Source: an uncultured Kocuria sp. (GTDB lineage: Bacteria > Actinomycetota > Actinomycetes > Actinomycetales > Micrococcaceae). From it: DNA of 64,000 nucleotides. The notes below the pieces were generated by a model. The model searched no databases. It was not told the origin of the DNA and was given only the letters and a program-made list of their open reading frames with translations. How positions within the stretch are numbered: the first letter of the stretch is position 1; every line of letters starts with the position of its first letter. Positions 57,491 through 64,000 of this stretch are shown here, piece after piece. Location of the stretch: contig NZ_CANMRA010000003.1 of the NCBI RefSeq assembly GCF_947500125.1, forward strand, positions 124,001-188,000, in the 5' to 3' direction. Both the position numbers and the translations under genes were made by a program.

Positions 57491-58519
57491 ATGCTCCTCC
57501 CCGCCCTCCTCCCCCTGTCCTCCCCCGTGCCCCTGTCCTCCTCCATGCCGGCCCTGGACCCGATGTGGGACTTCTGGCTCGACAAGCCGCTGCGGATCCT
57601 GCTGGTGGTGCTGGGCGCCTCGATCCTGGCCGCCGTGGTGCGGCTGCTGATCCGCAGGGTCACCGGGGGGATCGCGAGGGGCAGCCGGTCGCGGATCGTG
57701 CGCCGGATGGAGCGGGGCAGACCGCGCTGGGTCGAGGACGCGGGCCTGGCCGGGGCACGGCAGTCCCAGCGCGCCCACACCATCGGGTCGGTGCTCTCGT
57801 CCGTGGCGACCGTGGTGATCTGGGCGGTCGCCCTCGTGATGATCATCTCGGAGCTGGACTACGACATCGGTCCCGTCCTGGCGTCCGCCGGCATCGCCGG
57901 CGTGGCCCTGAGCTTCGGGGCGCAGTCCCTCGTGAAGGACTACCTGTCCGGGATCTTCATGGTCGCGGAGGACCAGCTCGGCATCGGGGACGTCGTCGAC
58001 CTCGGCGAGGCGAGCGGGACCGTGGAGTCCGTGGGACTGCGCGTGACCCAGGTCCGGGACGTCAACGGCACCCTGTGGCACGTGCGCAACGGGGAGATCC
58101 TGCGCGTGGGCAACCAGTCCCAGGGCTGGGCCCGCTGCGTGCTCGACCTGCCGGTGCCCTACGACACGAACATCGAGCTGGTGACGGAGCTGATCCTGCA
58201 CGAGGCCGGCCTCCTGCGGGACGACCCGAAGGTCGGCGAGTACGTCACCGAGGACCCGGAGGTGTGGGGCGTCGAGGCCGTGACCGGCGAGTCCATCACC
58301 GTGCGCGTGGCCGTCCGCACCGTCCCCCTCAAGCAGTGGGACGTGGCCCGGGCGCTGCGGCTGCGGCTCAAGAAGATGCTCGACCGCGAGGGCCTGCACG
58401 TGCCCCTGCTGAACCAGACCGTGATCCGGCAGGCCGATGCCGGCGCCGCCGCGCCCGGTGCCCCGGAGACGGGCCAGGTCCGGGCCGTCCGGCGCGATGT
58501 GCCAGGATCGGACGCATGA
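57491..58519 (+). CDS. Small-conductance mechanosensitive channel (MscS family)
   Basis: 342 residues. Two or three helices, the pore-lining TM3-like SAGIAGVALSFGAQSLVKDYL, then the beta domain (GIGDVVDLGEASGTVESVGL) and the VRNGEILRVGNQSQGW motif. Opens on membrane tension to release osmolytes. ATG at 57491 has TAAGCT six bases upstream (57479-57484). It overlaps the next gene by four bases. Confidence 0.9.
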   Translation: MLLPALLPLSSPVPLSSSMPALDPMWDFWLDKPLRILLVVLGASILAAVVRLLIRRVTGGIARGSRSRIVRRMERGRPRWVEDAGLAGARQSQRAHTIGSVLSSVATVVIWAVALVMIISELDYDIGPVLASAGIAGVALSFGAQSLVKDYLSGIFMVAEDQLGIGDVVDLGEASGTVESVGLRVTQVRDVNGTLWHVRNGEILRVGNQSQGWARCVLDLPVPYDTNIELVTELILHEAGLLRDDPKVGEYVTEDPEVWGVEAVTGESITVRVAVRTVPLKQWDVARALRLRLKKMLDREGLHVPLLNQTVIRQADAGAAAPGAPETGQVRAVRRDVPGSDA

Positions 58520-58857
58520 GCATCGTCAAGATCAACGCCATCACCGTCCCCGCCGACTCCGGCGACGAGCTGGGCCGGCGCTTCGCCGCCCACAGCGACT
58601 CCATGGCCGGGGTCGCGGGCTTCGAGGGCTTCGAGCTGCTGCAGCCCACGGACGGGCGCACGCAGTGGCTCGTGCTCACCCGGTGGGCCGACGAGGAGTC
58701 CTACGACGCCTGGCGGTCCTCGCAGGACTTCGCCCGGTCCCACGGCGGCGGCACCGCCGGAGAGGGCGAGCGACCCCGGCCCGTGGGCACCTCCTCGGAG
58801 CTGTGGTCCTACACGGTGGCCGTGGCCGTCGAGCAGCAGGACGCCGCGCAGCAGTAG
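58516..58857 (+). CDS. ABM-domain monooxygenase-like protein
   Basis: 113 residues. VKINAITVPADSGDELGRRF, AGFEGFELLQPTDGRTQW, YDAWRSSQDFARSH: antibiotic biosynthesis monooxygenase fold, close to HmoA/IsdG-type haem-degrading proteins; the residues for haem binding cannot be verified here. ATG overlaps the mscS stop (ATGA). CAGGAT lies seven bases upstream, but inside mscS, so it may be chance. Confidence 0.85.
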   Translation: MSIVKINAITVPADSGDELGRRFAAHSDSMAGVAGFEGFELLQPTDGRTQWLVLTRWADEESYDAWRSSQDFARSHGGGTAGEGERPRPVGTSSELWSYTVAVAVEQQDAAQQ

Positions 58858-58870
58858 ATCGCCCGCGCGC

Positions 58871-59812
58871 TCAGCGCCGTCCGCGGCCGCCGGTCCGGCG
58901 CCCGCCCTGGGGCCCGCCGCGACCTCCCCGGGCCCCTCCCCGGGGTCCGCCCGCCCGCCGTGCCCCCTGCGGAGACCGGCCCCCACGGCGCGACGACGAC
59001 GCGCGCGCCGGCTTCCCGCCGGACGCCGGCCGGTCCTCCGCGGCCGGGGACGGCGGTGCGGCCCCGCCGCGCGAGCTGTTGAGCCCCCGCCCGCGCACGA
59101 CGCCCACGAAGTCCTGCACGAGCTCCTCCTGCTCCTCCGGCAGGTCCTGCGGCCACACCAGCGCCACGGGCACCGCGGCCGCGTCGGGCACCACCCGGTG
59201 GACGAGGTCCTTGCGGTGGTGCAGCCGGGCCAGGGACATGGGCACGACCACCAGCCCGAGACCCGCGGCGACGAGCTCGACGGCGTCCCGGGCATGGCGC
59301 ATCGGGGGCAGCGGGGCGTCGGCGGCGACCGCCTCCGGGGAGCGCAGCCGGTGCCGTTCGGGCAGGGTCGCGGGCTCCTGCAGCAGCACCTCGTCCACGA
59401 GCTCCGCGACCGGCACCTCGTCGAGCAGCGTCAGCTCGTGGTCCCGGGGCAGCACCACGACCTGCTGCTCCGCGTAGAGCTCCACCGCCCGGTACCGCTC
59501 GCGCAGCGCGGTGAGGTCGTCGACCCCGGCTCGCGGGTGGGCGGGCAGCCGCACGAAGCACGCGTGGGCGCGCCCCTCTCCGAGCTCCTCCTGCCACGCG
59601 TCCGCCTCCAGCGGGTGCTCGACGAGGACGCGGCCGGGATTGCGGTCCCGCCACCGGAAGAACCACTTGCCGGGCATGACGCCGGGGACGAAGGCGACGA
59701 CCAGGTCGGCCGTCTCCTCGGCCGTCCCACCGACCGTCTCCTCGGCCGTCCCACCGGTCGTCTGGTCGGCCGGTTCGGCTGCGGGTTCCTGGGGTCCGGG
59801 CGTGTCGTCCAT
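58871..59812 (-). CDS. LysR-type substrate-binding domain protein lacking the HTH, with RG-rich tail
   Basis: 313 residues. An acidic N-terminal 35 residues contain an eight-residue repeat (GGTAEETV, GGTAEETA). Residues about 40-235 are the LysR effector-binding domain (VAFVPGVMPGKWFFRW, VVVLPRDHELT, AVELVAAGLGLVVVPM). The N-terminal DNA-binding helix-turn-helix is absent. The C-terminal 50 residues are Arg/Gly-rich. ATG at 59812 has TAGATT seven bases upstream. It might be a ligand sensor acting on RNA or protein; that is speculative. Confidence 0.8.
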   Translation of the reverse strand: MDDTPGPQEPAAEPADQTTGGTAEETVGGTAEETADLVVAFVPGVMPGKWFFRWRDRNPGRVLVEHPLEADAWQEELGEGRAHACFVRLPAHPRAGVDDLTALRERYRAVELYAEQQVVVLPRDHELTLLDEVPVAELVDEVLLQEPATLPERHRLRSPEAVAADAPLPPMRHARDAVELVAAGLGLVVVPMSLARLHHRKDLVHRVVPDAAAVPVALVWPQDLPEEQEELVQDFVGVVRGRGLNSSRGGAAPPSPAAEDRPASGGKPARASSSRRGGRSPQGARRAGGPRGGARGGRGGPQGGRRTGGRGRR

Positions 59813-59911
59813 GGCGGCCAATCTACCCACTGCCGGGCCTGCTCCCCGACCACCGGCGGGAGCCGTCCCGGACGCGCCGGTCACCCGAGATGCGAAACCG
59901 GCGCGGGGTGT

Positions 59912-59917
59912 ATAGGA
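59912..59917 (+). promoter_or_regulatory. Probable -10 box of the tRNA gene
   Basis: TATAGGAT (around 59910-59917) stands 15 bases before the mature tRNA 5' end, a normal spacing for a short 5' leader. Confidence 0.5.
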
Positions 59918-59932
59918 TGGAACGGTTGCTCC

Positions 59933-60005
59933 GGGGCTATAGCTCAGTTGGTAGAGCGTTTCGTTCGCAATGAAAAGGTCAGGGGTTCGATTCCCCTTAG
60001 CTCCA
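59933..60005 (+). tRNA. tRNA-Ala (CGC)
   Basis: 73 bases. Acceptor GGGGCTA pairs with TAGCTCC and has the G3-T70 wobble that marks tRNA-Ala, with A73. D arm GCTC/GAGC; anticodon loop TTCGCAA gives CGC, reading GCG; T arm AGGGG TTCGATT CCCCT. CCA is not encoded. All stems close. Confidence 0.97.
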
Positions 60006-60014
60006 CGGATCGAG

Positions 60015-60047
60015 GAAGCGGGACATCCCACCGGGATGTCCCGCTTC
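60015..60047 (+). terminator. tRNA-Ala terminator
   Basis: Perfect 15-base stem (60015-60029 with 60033-60047), loop ACC, followed by GTCGTTCC. Confidence 0.85.
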
Positions 60048-60116
60048 GTCGTTCCCGGACCGTTCTCCGGGTCCTCGGAGCACCCGATGCTCCTGTGGCC
60101 CGTCAGGCAGGGCCTG

Positions 60117-61913
60117 TCAGGCGAGGTCCTCGCGGAGCTGGGACAGGAGCACCCCCACCACGTCCGCCCCGCCGTCGGTCCCGGCATGCAGCCGGGCGAC
60201 CTCCGCGCCGTGCAGCGCCCCGACGGCGTAACGGTCCTCCCCCGTGCGCCGGAGGGCCCGCGCGGTGTCCGCGAGCCACCGCTCCAGCACCGCGGCGTCC
60301 ATGATCCGGCCCAGCTCGTCCTGGTAGTCCTCCGCGTCCCGGGCCGCCCGCCGCAGCTGCTTGCCCGGCCGCATCCCGGTCCGGTCCAGGACGGCGTCGA
60401 CGTAGCGCACGCGTTTGACCGCCTTGCGGACGTCGTGCAGGTGCTCCAGCCGCTGCTGCCCGCCGGTCTCGCCGTCCTGCTCCGTCCCACCGGCCTGCTC
60501 CGTCCCGCCGGCCTGCTCCTTCCCACCGGCCTGCTCCGTCCCGCCGTCCTGCTCCGCATCCGCGACGCGCTCGGCCACGCGCACCACCTTTCCCAGCGCC
60601 CGGTGCACCAGCGCGTCGGAGACCTCGCGCCCCGAGAGCCGGGCGCAGTCCTCGGTCACGGGCGGAGCCGCCGCGAAGTCCTGGACGTCCGCCAGGAGCC
60701 GCAGGTGCTCCTGGCCGGTCACCTGCCGGCGCACCCTCCCGGCGGCCGTCCGTGCCTGCTCCTCCGCCCGCCGCTGCAGGCTCTCCGCCGCGGCCGGCTC
60801 CACCCGGCCGTCGAGCTCCGCCACGCGCCCGGCCAGCAGCTCCGCGGTGACCTCCGCGTCCCGCGCCCCGGACAGGGCACGGGCGAGCCGGCGCAGCCTG
60901 GCGTCCAGCTCCTCCGCCGCCTCGCCGTCGAGCAACGGCGCGGCCGCCTTGAGGACGCTGCGCAGCGAGCGGGAGGTCACGCGCATCTGGTGCACCGCGT
61001 CCGGCACGTCGAGGCGGACCTTGAAGTCCCAGAGCACCAGCTGCTCCGCGAGCTCCCCGAGCACGGCCCGCAGCACCTCCGGCCCGGGCTCCCCGCCCGC
61101 TTTCTTCCCCTTCTTCTTCCCGTTCTTCTTCCCGTTCCTCTTCTTGGACTTCTTCCCCGTGTCCTCGTCCTTCTTCTTCCCCGTCTTCTGGTCCTTCTTC
61201 CCCTTCTGCCCGGCGTTCTCCGCCTTCTCGCCCTGCTTGCCCTTCTTGCCCTGCTTCTGCTGCGTCGGGGCCGCCTCCACCGGGGTGTCGCCGTCCTCCT
61301 CGCCGAGGGCACGGGCGATCTTCGCCCGGGAGGTGGACGGCTTCCCGCCGGCGGCGAGGACCACGGCCTCGACCGCGGCGAAGATCTGCTCCTGGCGCTC
61401 CTCGGGGACCGTGCCGTCGAGGATCTCGACCTCCCACTCCGACCAGGACCGTGCCGTGCCGGTGCGCTCGTCGACGGCATCGACCACGTCCACGGCGAGC
61501 TCGGCGACCTCCGCCCCCGTGCTGTCACTGATCATGCGCACCTGCCGGACGGTGCGCAGCGTCGCGACGGGCCGCAGCTCCTGGCCGCCGGTCAGCCCGG
61601 CGAGGAGGTTGCGCACGGACGCGGGCATCCGGTCCGGCGTGCGCAGCAGGGGTACCTGCAGCTCGTGGCGCCCGCCCGGGCCGTCGAACTTCACGTGCCA
61701 CCCGTCGTCGGCCCCGCCCCGGCGCCGGCGCAGCGCGACCAGCCGCCGGCCCAGGGCCATGTCCGGGGTGTCGTGGTAGACGGCCTCCATGCGGTGCTCC
61801 ACGGGGTCCGCCGAGACCGTGCCCCCCTCCAGTCCGCTCCAGTCCACGCGGGCCTCGGCGCCCTCCGGGAACTCGTACTTGCGCTCGACCTCGCGCTGGG
61901 CGACGGCGGTCAT
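60117..61913 (-). CDS. CYTH-CHAD protein with polylysine linker
   Basis: 598 residues. The CYTH domain (1-205) has the ExExK motif at 8-12 (EVERK) and basic tunnel residues; it hydrolyses triphosphate-type substrates. Residues 220-271 contain 23 Lys of 52 (GKKNGKKKGKK). The CHAD domain (about 275-598), which binds polyphosphate, is interrupted at 452-484 by a GGTEQA repeat. ATG follows AGGAGGACACCC. The family is linked to polyphosphate metabolism and inclusions; both inserted segments are unusual. Confidence 0.88.
   Translation of the reverse strand: MTAVAQREVERKYEFPEGAEARVDWSGLEGGTVSADPVEHRMEAVYHDTPDMALGRRLVALRRRRGGADDGWHVKFDGPGGRHELQVPLLRTPDRMPASVRNLLAGLTGGQELRPVATLRTVRQVRMISDSTGAEVAELAVDVVDAVDERTGTARSWSEWEVEILDGTVPEERQEQIFAAVEAVVLAAGGKPSTSRAKIARALGEEDGDTPVEAAPTQQKQGKKGKQGEKAENAGQKGKKDQKTGKKKDEDTGKKSKKRNGKKNGKKKGKKAGGEPGPEVLRAVLGELAEQLVLWDFKVRLDVPDAVHQMRVTSRSLRSVLKAAAPLLDGEAAEELDARLRRLARALSGARDAEVTAELLAGRVAELDGRVEPAAAESLQRRAEEQARTAAGRVRRQVTGQEHLRLLADVQDFAAAPPVTEDCARLSGREVSDALVHRALGKVVRVAERVADAEQDGGTEQAGGKEQAGGTEQAGGTEQDGETGGQQRLEHLHDVRKAVKRVRYVDAVLDRTGMRPGKQLRRAARDAEDYQDELGRIMDAAVLERWLADTARALRRTGEDRYAVGALHGAEVARLHAGTDGGADVVGVLLSQLREDLA
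60474..60560. repeat. 18-bp tandem repeat in the CHAD coding region
   Basis: About five copies of an 18-base unit (CCTGCTCCGTCCC core) start at 60474, 60492, 60510, 60528 and 60546; they encode the six-residue GGTEQA repeat. Confidence 0.9.
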
Positions 61914-62003
61914 GGGTGTCCTCCTGGTCGGGGCCACCGGCCGCCGGTTCCGGCGGCCGGCCGTTGCGGCGATGATACCGGGACGGCGCGCGGCCCCCGG
62001 CAA

Positions 62004-62047
62004 CGCGAACCGCCGCACGTTCCCGGGGGAGCGTGCGGCGGTTCGTG
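62004..62047 (-). terminator. Hairpin downstream of the 302-residue membrane gene
   Basis: CGAACCGCCGCACG (62006-62019) pairs perfectly with CGTGCGGCGGTTCG (62032-62045); two further pairs include one G-T wobble. Confidence 0.75.
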
Positions 62048-62081
62048 CGGCCCGGTCCCCCGGGCCGCGCGGTGTGTTCGG

Positions 62082-62990
62082 TCAGGCGCGGCGGCGCTTG
62101 AGGACGTCGTCGAGGTCGAGGGCGGCGCGGCCCTGCTCCTCGCCCGTGCGCACGGCGTCCTTGAGGCTCGCGGAGCGGGCGGTGGGCTGCTCCGGCACCG
62201 CAAGGGGCTCCGGCTCCGGACGCTGGACCACGGGGGCCTCGGCGTACGTCGGCCGCGGCACGGGGACCGGTTCCCAGGTCCGGCCCGGCGCCGCGGCGGC
62301 GGCCTCACGGGCCACGCGGAGCGCCTCGGCCCGGAGCTCCTCGACCGTGAAGGCCGGCGCGGCGGGAGCGCTGGGCTGCTCGCCGGCGGCGGGGAGGTCG
62401 AGGTCCTCGGCGGCCAGGCGCGACTGCTCGCGGACCTCCTCGGCCACGGCGTGCTCGTTGTCGAACAGGGCGACGTCCTCCCGGGGGGCGTGCGGCTCCT
62501 CCGCCGGCGCCCGGACCGCCGGACGCGCGGCGCGGCGGGCGGCCCGGTCCTGGACGGCCAGGTAGCGCAGGGCCAGGACGGAACCGGCGCCGAGCAGCAG
62601 CAGGAACACGGGCCAGGGCCAGCTCACCGCGGCGGAGAACGGCGCGAGGACGGCAGTGACCAGTCCGGCCAGGAGGGCGGCGCCCCCGGCGAGGAGGATC
62701 CCGGCGCGGTCCCGCTTGATGTGCAGGGTCCCGGTGCCGGAGCGTCCGGGGTCGCCGTCGGCGGGCCGGGGGACGGTGTCGGTGGTCGCCATGATGTTCC
62801 TTCGTCGGCGGGACGCGGGTGAGGGCTGCTCGATGGGCGCGGAGAGGCGCTCCGGGGCGGGACCGGGGCCGTCCGTCTCGACCTGCGCCTCGACGGGGGC
62901 TTCCCGGCGGCGCTGCAGCCGAGGCGCGACCCAGAACAGCGAGAGCGCGCACACGACGGCCAGCACGGCCGAGCTGCTCACCCAGATCAT
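62082..62990 (-). CDS. Membrane protein of unknown function
   Basis: 302 residues. An N-terminal helix (WVSSSAVLAVVCALSLFWVA), a linker, two close helices (GILLAGGAALLAGLVTAVLA, FLLLLGAGSVLALRYLAV), and a long charged C-terminus with ASLKDAVRTGEEQGRA near the end. A member of a group common in Micrococcaceae, function unknown. ATG 62990 gives the N-terminal helix; the internal ATG near 62790 would lose it. Confidence 0.72.
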   Translation of the reverse strand: MIWVSSSAVLAVVCALSLFWVAPRLQRRREAPVEAQVETDGPGPAPERLSAPIEQPSPASRRRRNIMATTDTVPRPADGDPGRSGTGTLHIKRDRAGILLAGGAALLAGLVTAVLAPFSAAVSWPWPVFLLLLGAGSVLALRYLAVQDRAARRAARPAVRAPAEEPHAPREDVALFDNEHAVAEEVREQSRLAAEDLDLPAAGEQPSAPAAPAFTVEELRAEALRVAREAAAAAPGRTWEPVPVPRPTYAEAPVVQRPEPEPLAVPEQPTARSASLKDAVRTGEEQGRAALDLDDVLKRRRA

Positions 62991-63145
62991 GGTCGCGGTC
63001 CTGCCTCTGTGGTCGCTGGATCGAGCGGACGTGAGCCGCCGGCGCACTGCGCCGGCGTGTCCGGGGCCCGGGCTCGGGCCGTGAGGAACAGCCTACTACC
63101 GCGGGGGCGCGCCTGTGGGTATCCCTGTGGACACGGCCGGTCCGG

Positions 63146-63778
63146 TCACTGCCACACGGCGGGCCGGTCCGATCCCGTGAACCGGCGGACGAGTCCCTCC
63201 GGGGCCTCGGGCGCGGTGAGCGCGAAGCTGCGGTGGTCCGTCCAGCGCCCGTCGATGTGCAGGAAGTCCTTGCGCAGGCCTTCGTCCCGGAACCCGAGCT
63301 TCTCCACCACCCGCAGGGACTTGGTGTTCTCCGGCCGGATGTTGATCTCCATCCGGTGCAGCCCGAGTCCCTCGAAGCAGTAGTCGGTGGCCATGGCCAC
63401 CGCCATGGGGGCCACGCCGCGGCCCGCCTGCTCCCGGTCCACCCAGTAGCCCAGGGACGCGGACAGGAACGAGCCCCACGAGATCCCGGAGACGGTCAGC
63501 TGGCCGACGAGACCGAACCGCTCCGTCCCCGGGACCCGCTCCGTGATCAGGAAGGGCAGTGCCGTGCCCTGCCGTGCCTGCTGGTCGAGGGTCCGCACGA
63601 ACTGCCCGAACGTGGGCGGCCGCCCGCCGGGTGCGGGGTTCGTGGCCTCCCAGGGATCGAGCCAGTCCCGGTTGCGGGAGCGCACGGCGTCCCACTCCCG
63701 CCGGTCCCCCCGGGCCAGCGGGCGCAGCCGGAGCTCCCCCCAGGAGACGGTGACGGGCCACCGGAGCTGTCCGGCCAC
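63146..63778 (-). CDS. GNAT acetyltransferase (RimJ-like)
   Basis: 210 residues. LRPLARGDRREWDAVRSRN, GYWVDREQAGRGVAPMAVAM (acetyl-CoA loop), LHRMEINIRPENTKSLRV and EKLGFRDEGLRKDFLHIDG fit RimJ, which acetylates the N-terminus of ribosomal protein S5 in E. coli; the actual substrate here is unproven. GTG at 63778 lies 14 bases after galU's stop, so they are one operon. Confidence 0.86.
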   Translation of the reverse strand: MAGQLRWPVTVSWGELRLRPLARGDRREWDAVRSRNRDWLDPWEATNPAPGGRPPTFGQFVRTLDQQARQGTALPFLITERVPGTERFGLVGQLTVSGISWGSFLSASLGYWVDREQAGRGVAPMAVAMATDYCFEGLGLHRMEINIRPENTKSLRVVEKLGFRDEGLRKDFLHIDGRWTDHRSFALTAPEAPEGLVRRFTGSDRPAVWQ

Positions 63779-63792
63779 GGGAGCGAGGCCTC

Positions 63793-64000
63793 TCAGCCGA
63801 CCGGCAGGGTCCGGGTGTACTCCCTGAGCCACTCGCACAGCTCGGGCCCGAGGTCCTCGCGCTCCGAGGCCAGGATGATGTTGGCCTTCAGGTAGCTGAG
63901 CTTGTCACCGGTGTCGTAGCGGCGGCCCTTGAAGACCACGCCGTAGACCCCGCCGCCCTCGCCCTCGCGCTGGGCGAGGGTCTGCAGCGCGTCGGTGAGC
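63793..64000 (-). CDS. galU: UTP-glucose-1-phosphate uridylyltransferase, C-terminal part
   Basis: The last 68 codons are in the window; the 5' part lies beyond the right edge. GRRYDTGDKLSYLKANIILA is the conserved GalU C-terminal region. It makes UDP-glucose, the substrate used by GalE at 18.6 kb. Confidence 0.88.
   Translation of the reverse strand, partial: LTDALQTLAQREGEGGGVYGVVFKGRRYDTGDKLSYLKANIILASEREDLGPELCEWLREYTRTLPVG

Overview
The window is high-GC DNA packed with genes on both strands, and it reads as actinobacterial chromosome. The markers are mycothiol genes (mshB, a DinB-fold mycothiol-dependent enzyme, a mycoredoxin-like protein), a DUF3117 gene, a seven-iron FdxA ferredoxin next to dapC, actinobacterial DapD, and a gluABCD-type uptake operon. 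Gene content and order fit Micrococcaceae, possibly Kocuria; the genus is inferred from content only. I see no IS element, integrase or CRISPR array.

Layout. 0-8.5 kb: a truncated sodium/solute symporter, a PHP phosphoesterase, an aminopeptidase P-like enzyme, a general-stress membrane protein, then a tightly overlapping operon (MgtE-like cytosolic protein, DUF1003 protein, Mrp ATPase) facing tatB. 8.5-12 kb: an anchored protein of unknown function, an O-methyltransferase whose 3' end looks frameshifted, DUF3117, and a mannosyltransferase with a DivIVA-like partner. 12-15.4 kb: the gluABCD importer with a stem-loop and a 12-codon ORF before gluC. 15.4-23.5 kb: dapE/dapD (divergent), a lytic-transglycosylase-like protein, galE, citrate synthase, and dapC-fdxA. 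23.5-31 kb: mshB (fused to a membrane domain), typA, a thiol-redox pair, an AlkZ-like protein and an MFS transporter. 31-40.6 kb: ion transport (Kef-type antiporter, P-type ATPase, ZIP), a degenerate kinase-fold protein, Mug glycosylase and small proteins. 41-43.4 kb: an accessory stretch with a lipoprotein, an ArfB-like rescue factor and an Ltp-domain protein in visibly lower-GC DNA. 43.4-52 kb: ychF, an ABC-2 exporter, rmuC, ispH, xseAB. 51.7-64 kb: PPK2, an aminotransferase, an orphan betaine-binding lipoprotein with a NUDIX enzyme, corA, DedA, MscS, tRNA-Ala(CGC), a CYTH-CHAD protein with a polylysine linker, and rimJ/galU.

Themes. About 28 genes have a TANNNT-like hexamer (a few CANNNT or GANNNT) 6-8 bases before the start codon, the arrangement expected when transcription begins at the start codon (leaderless mRNA). 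This decided many start choices here. Convergent genes are usually separated by GC-rich hairpins that would work in both directions. Short tandem repeats recur; those inside genes have unit lengths divisible by three, most of those between genes do not. Several genes work together: DAP/lysine synthesis (dapC, dapD, dapE), mycothiol redox (mshB, DinB enzyme, mycoredoxin), magnesium and other divalent metals (MgtE-like, corA, ZIP, P-type ATPase), and polyphosphate (PPK2, CYTH-CHAD).
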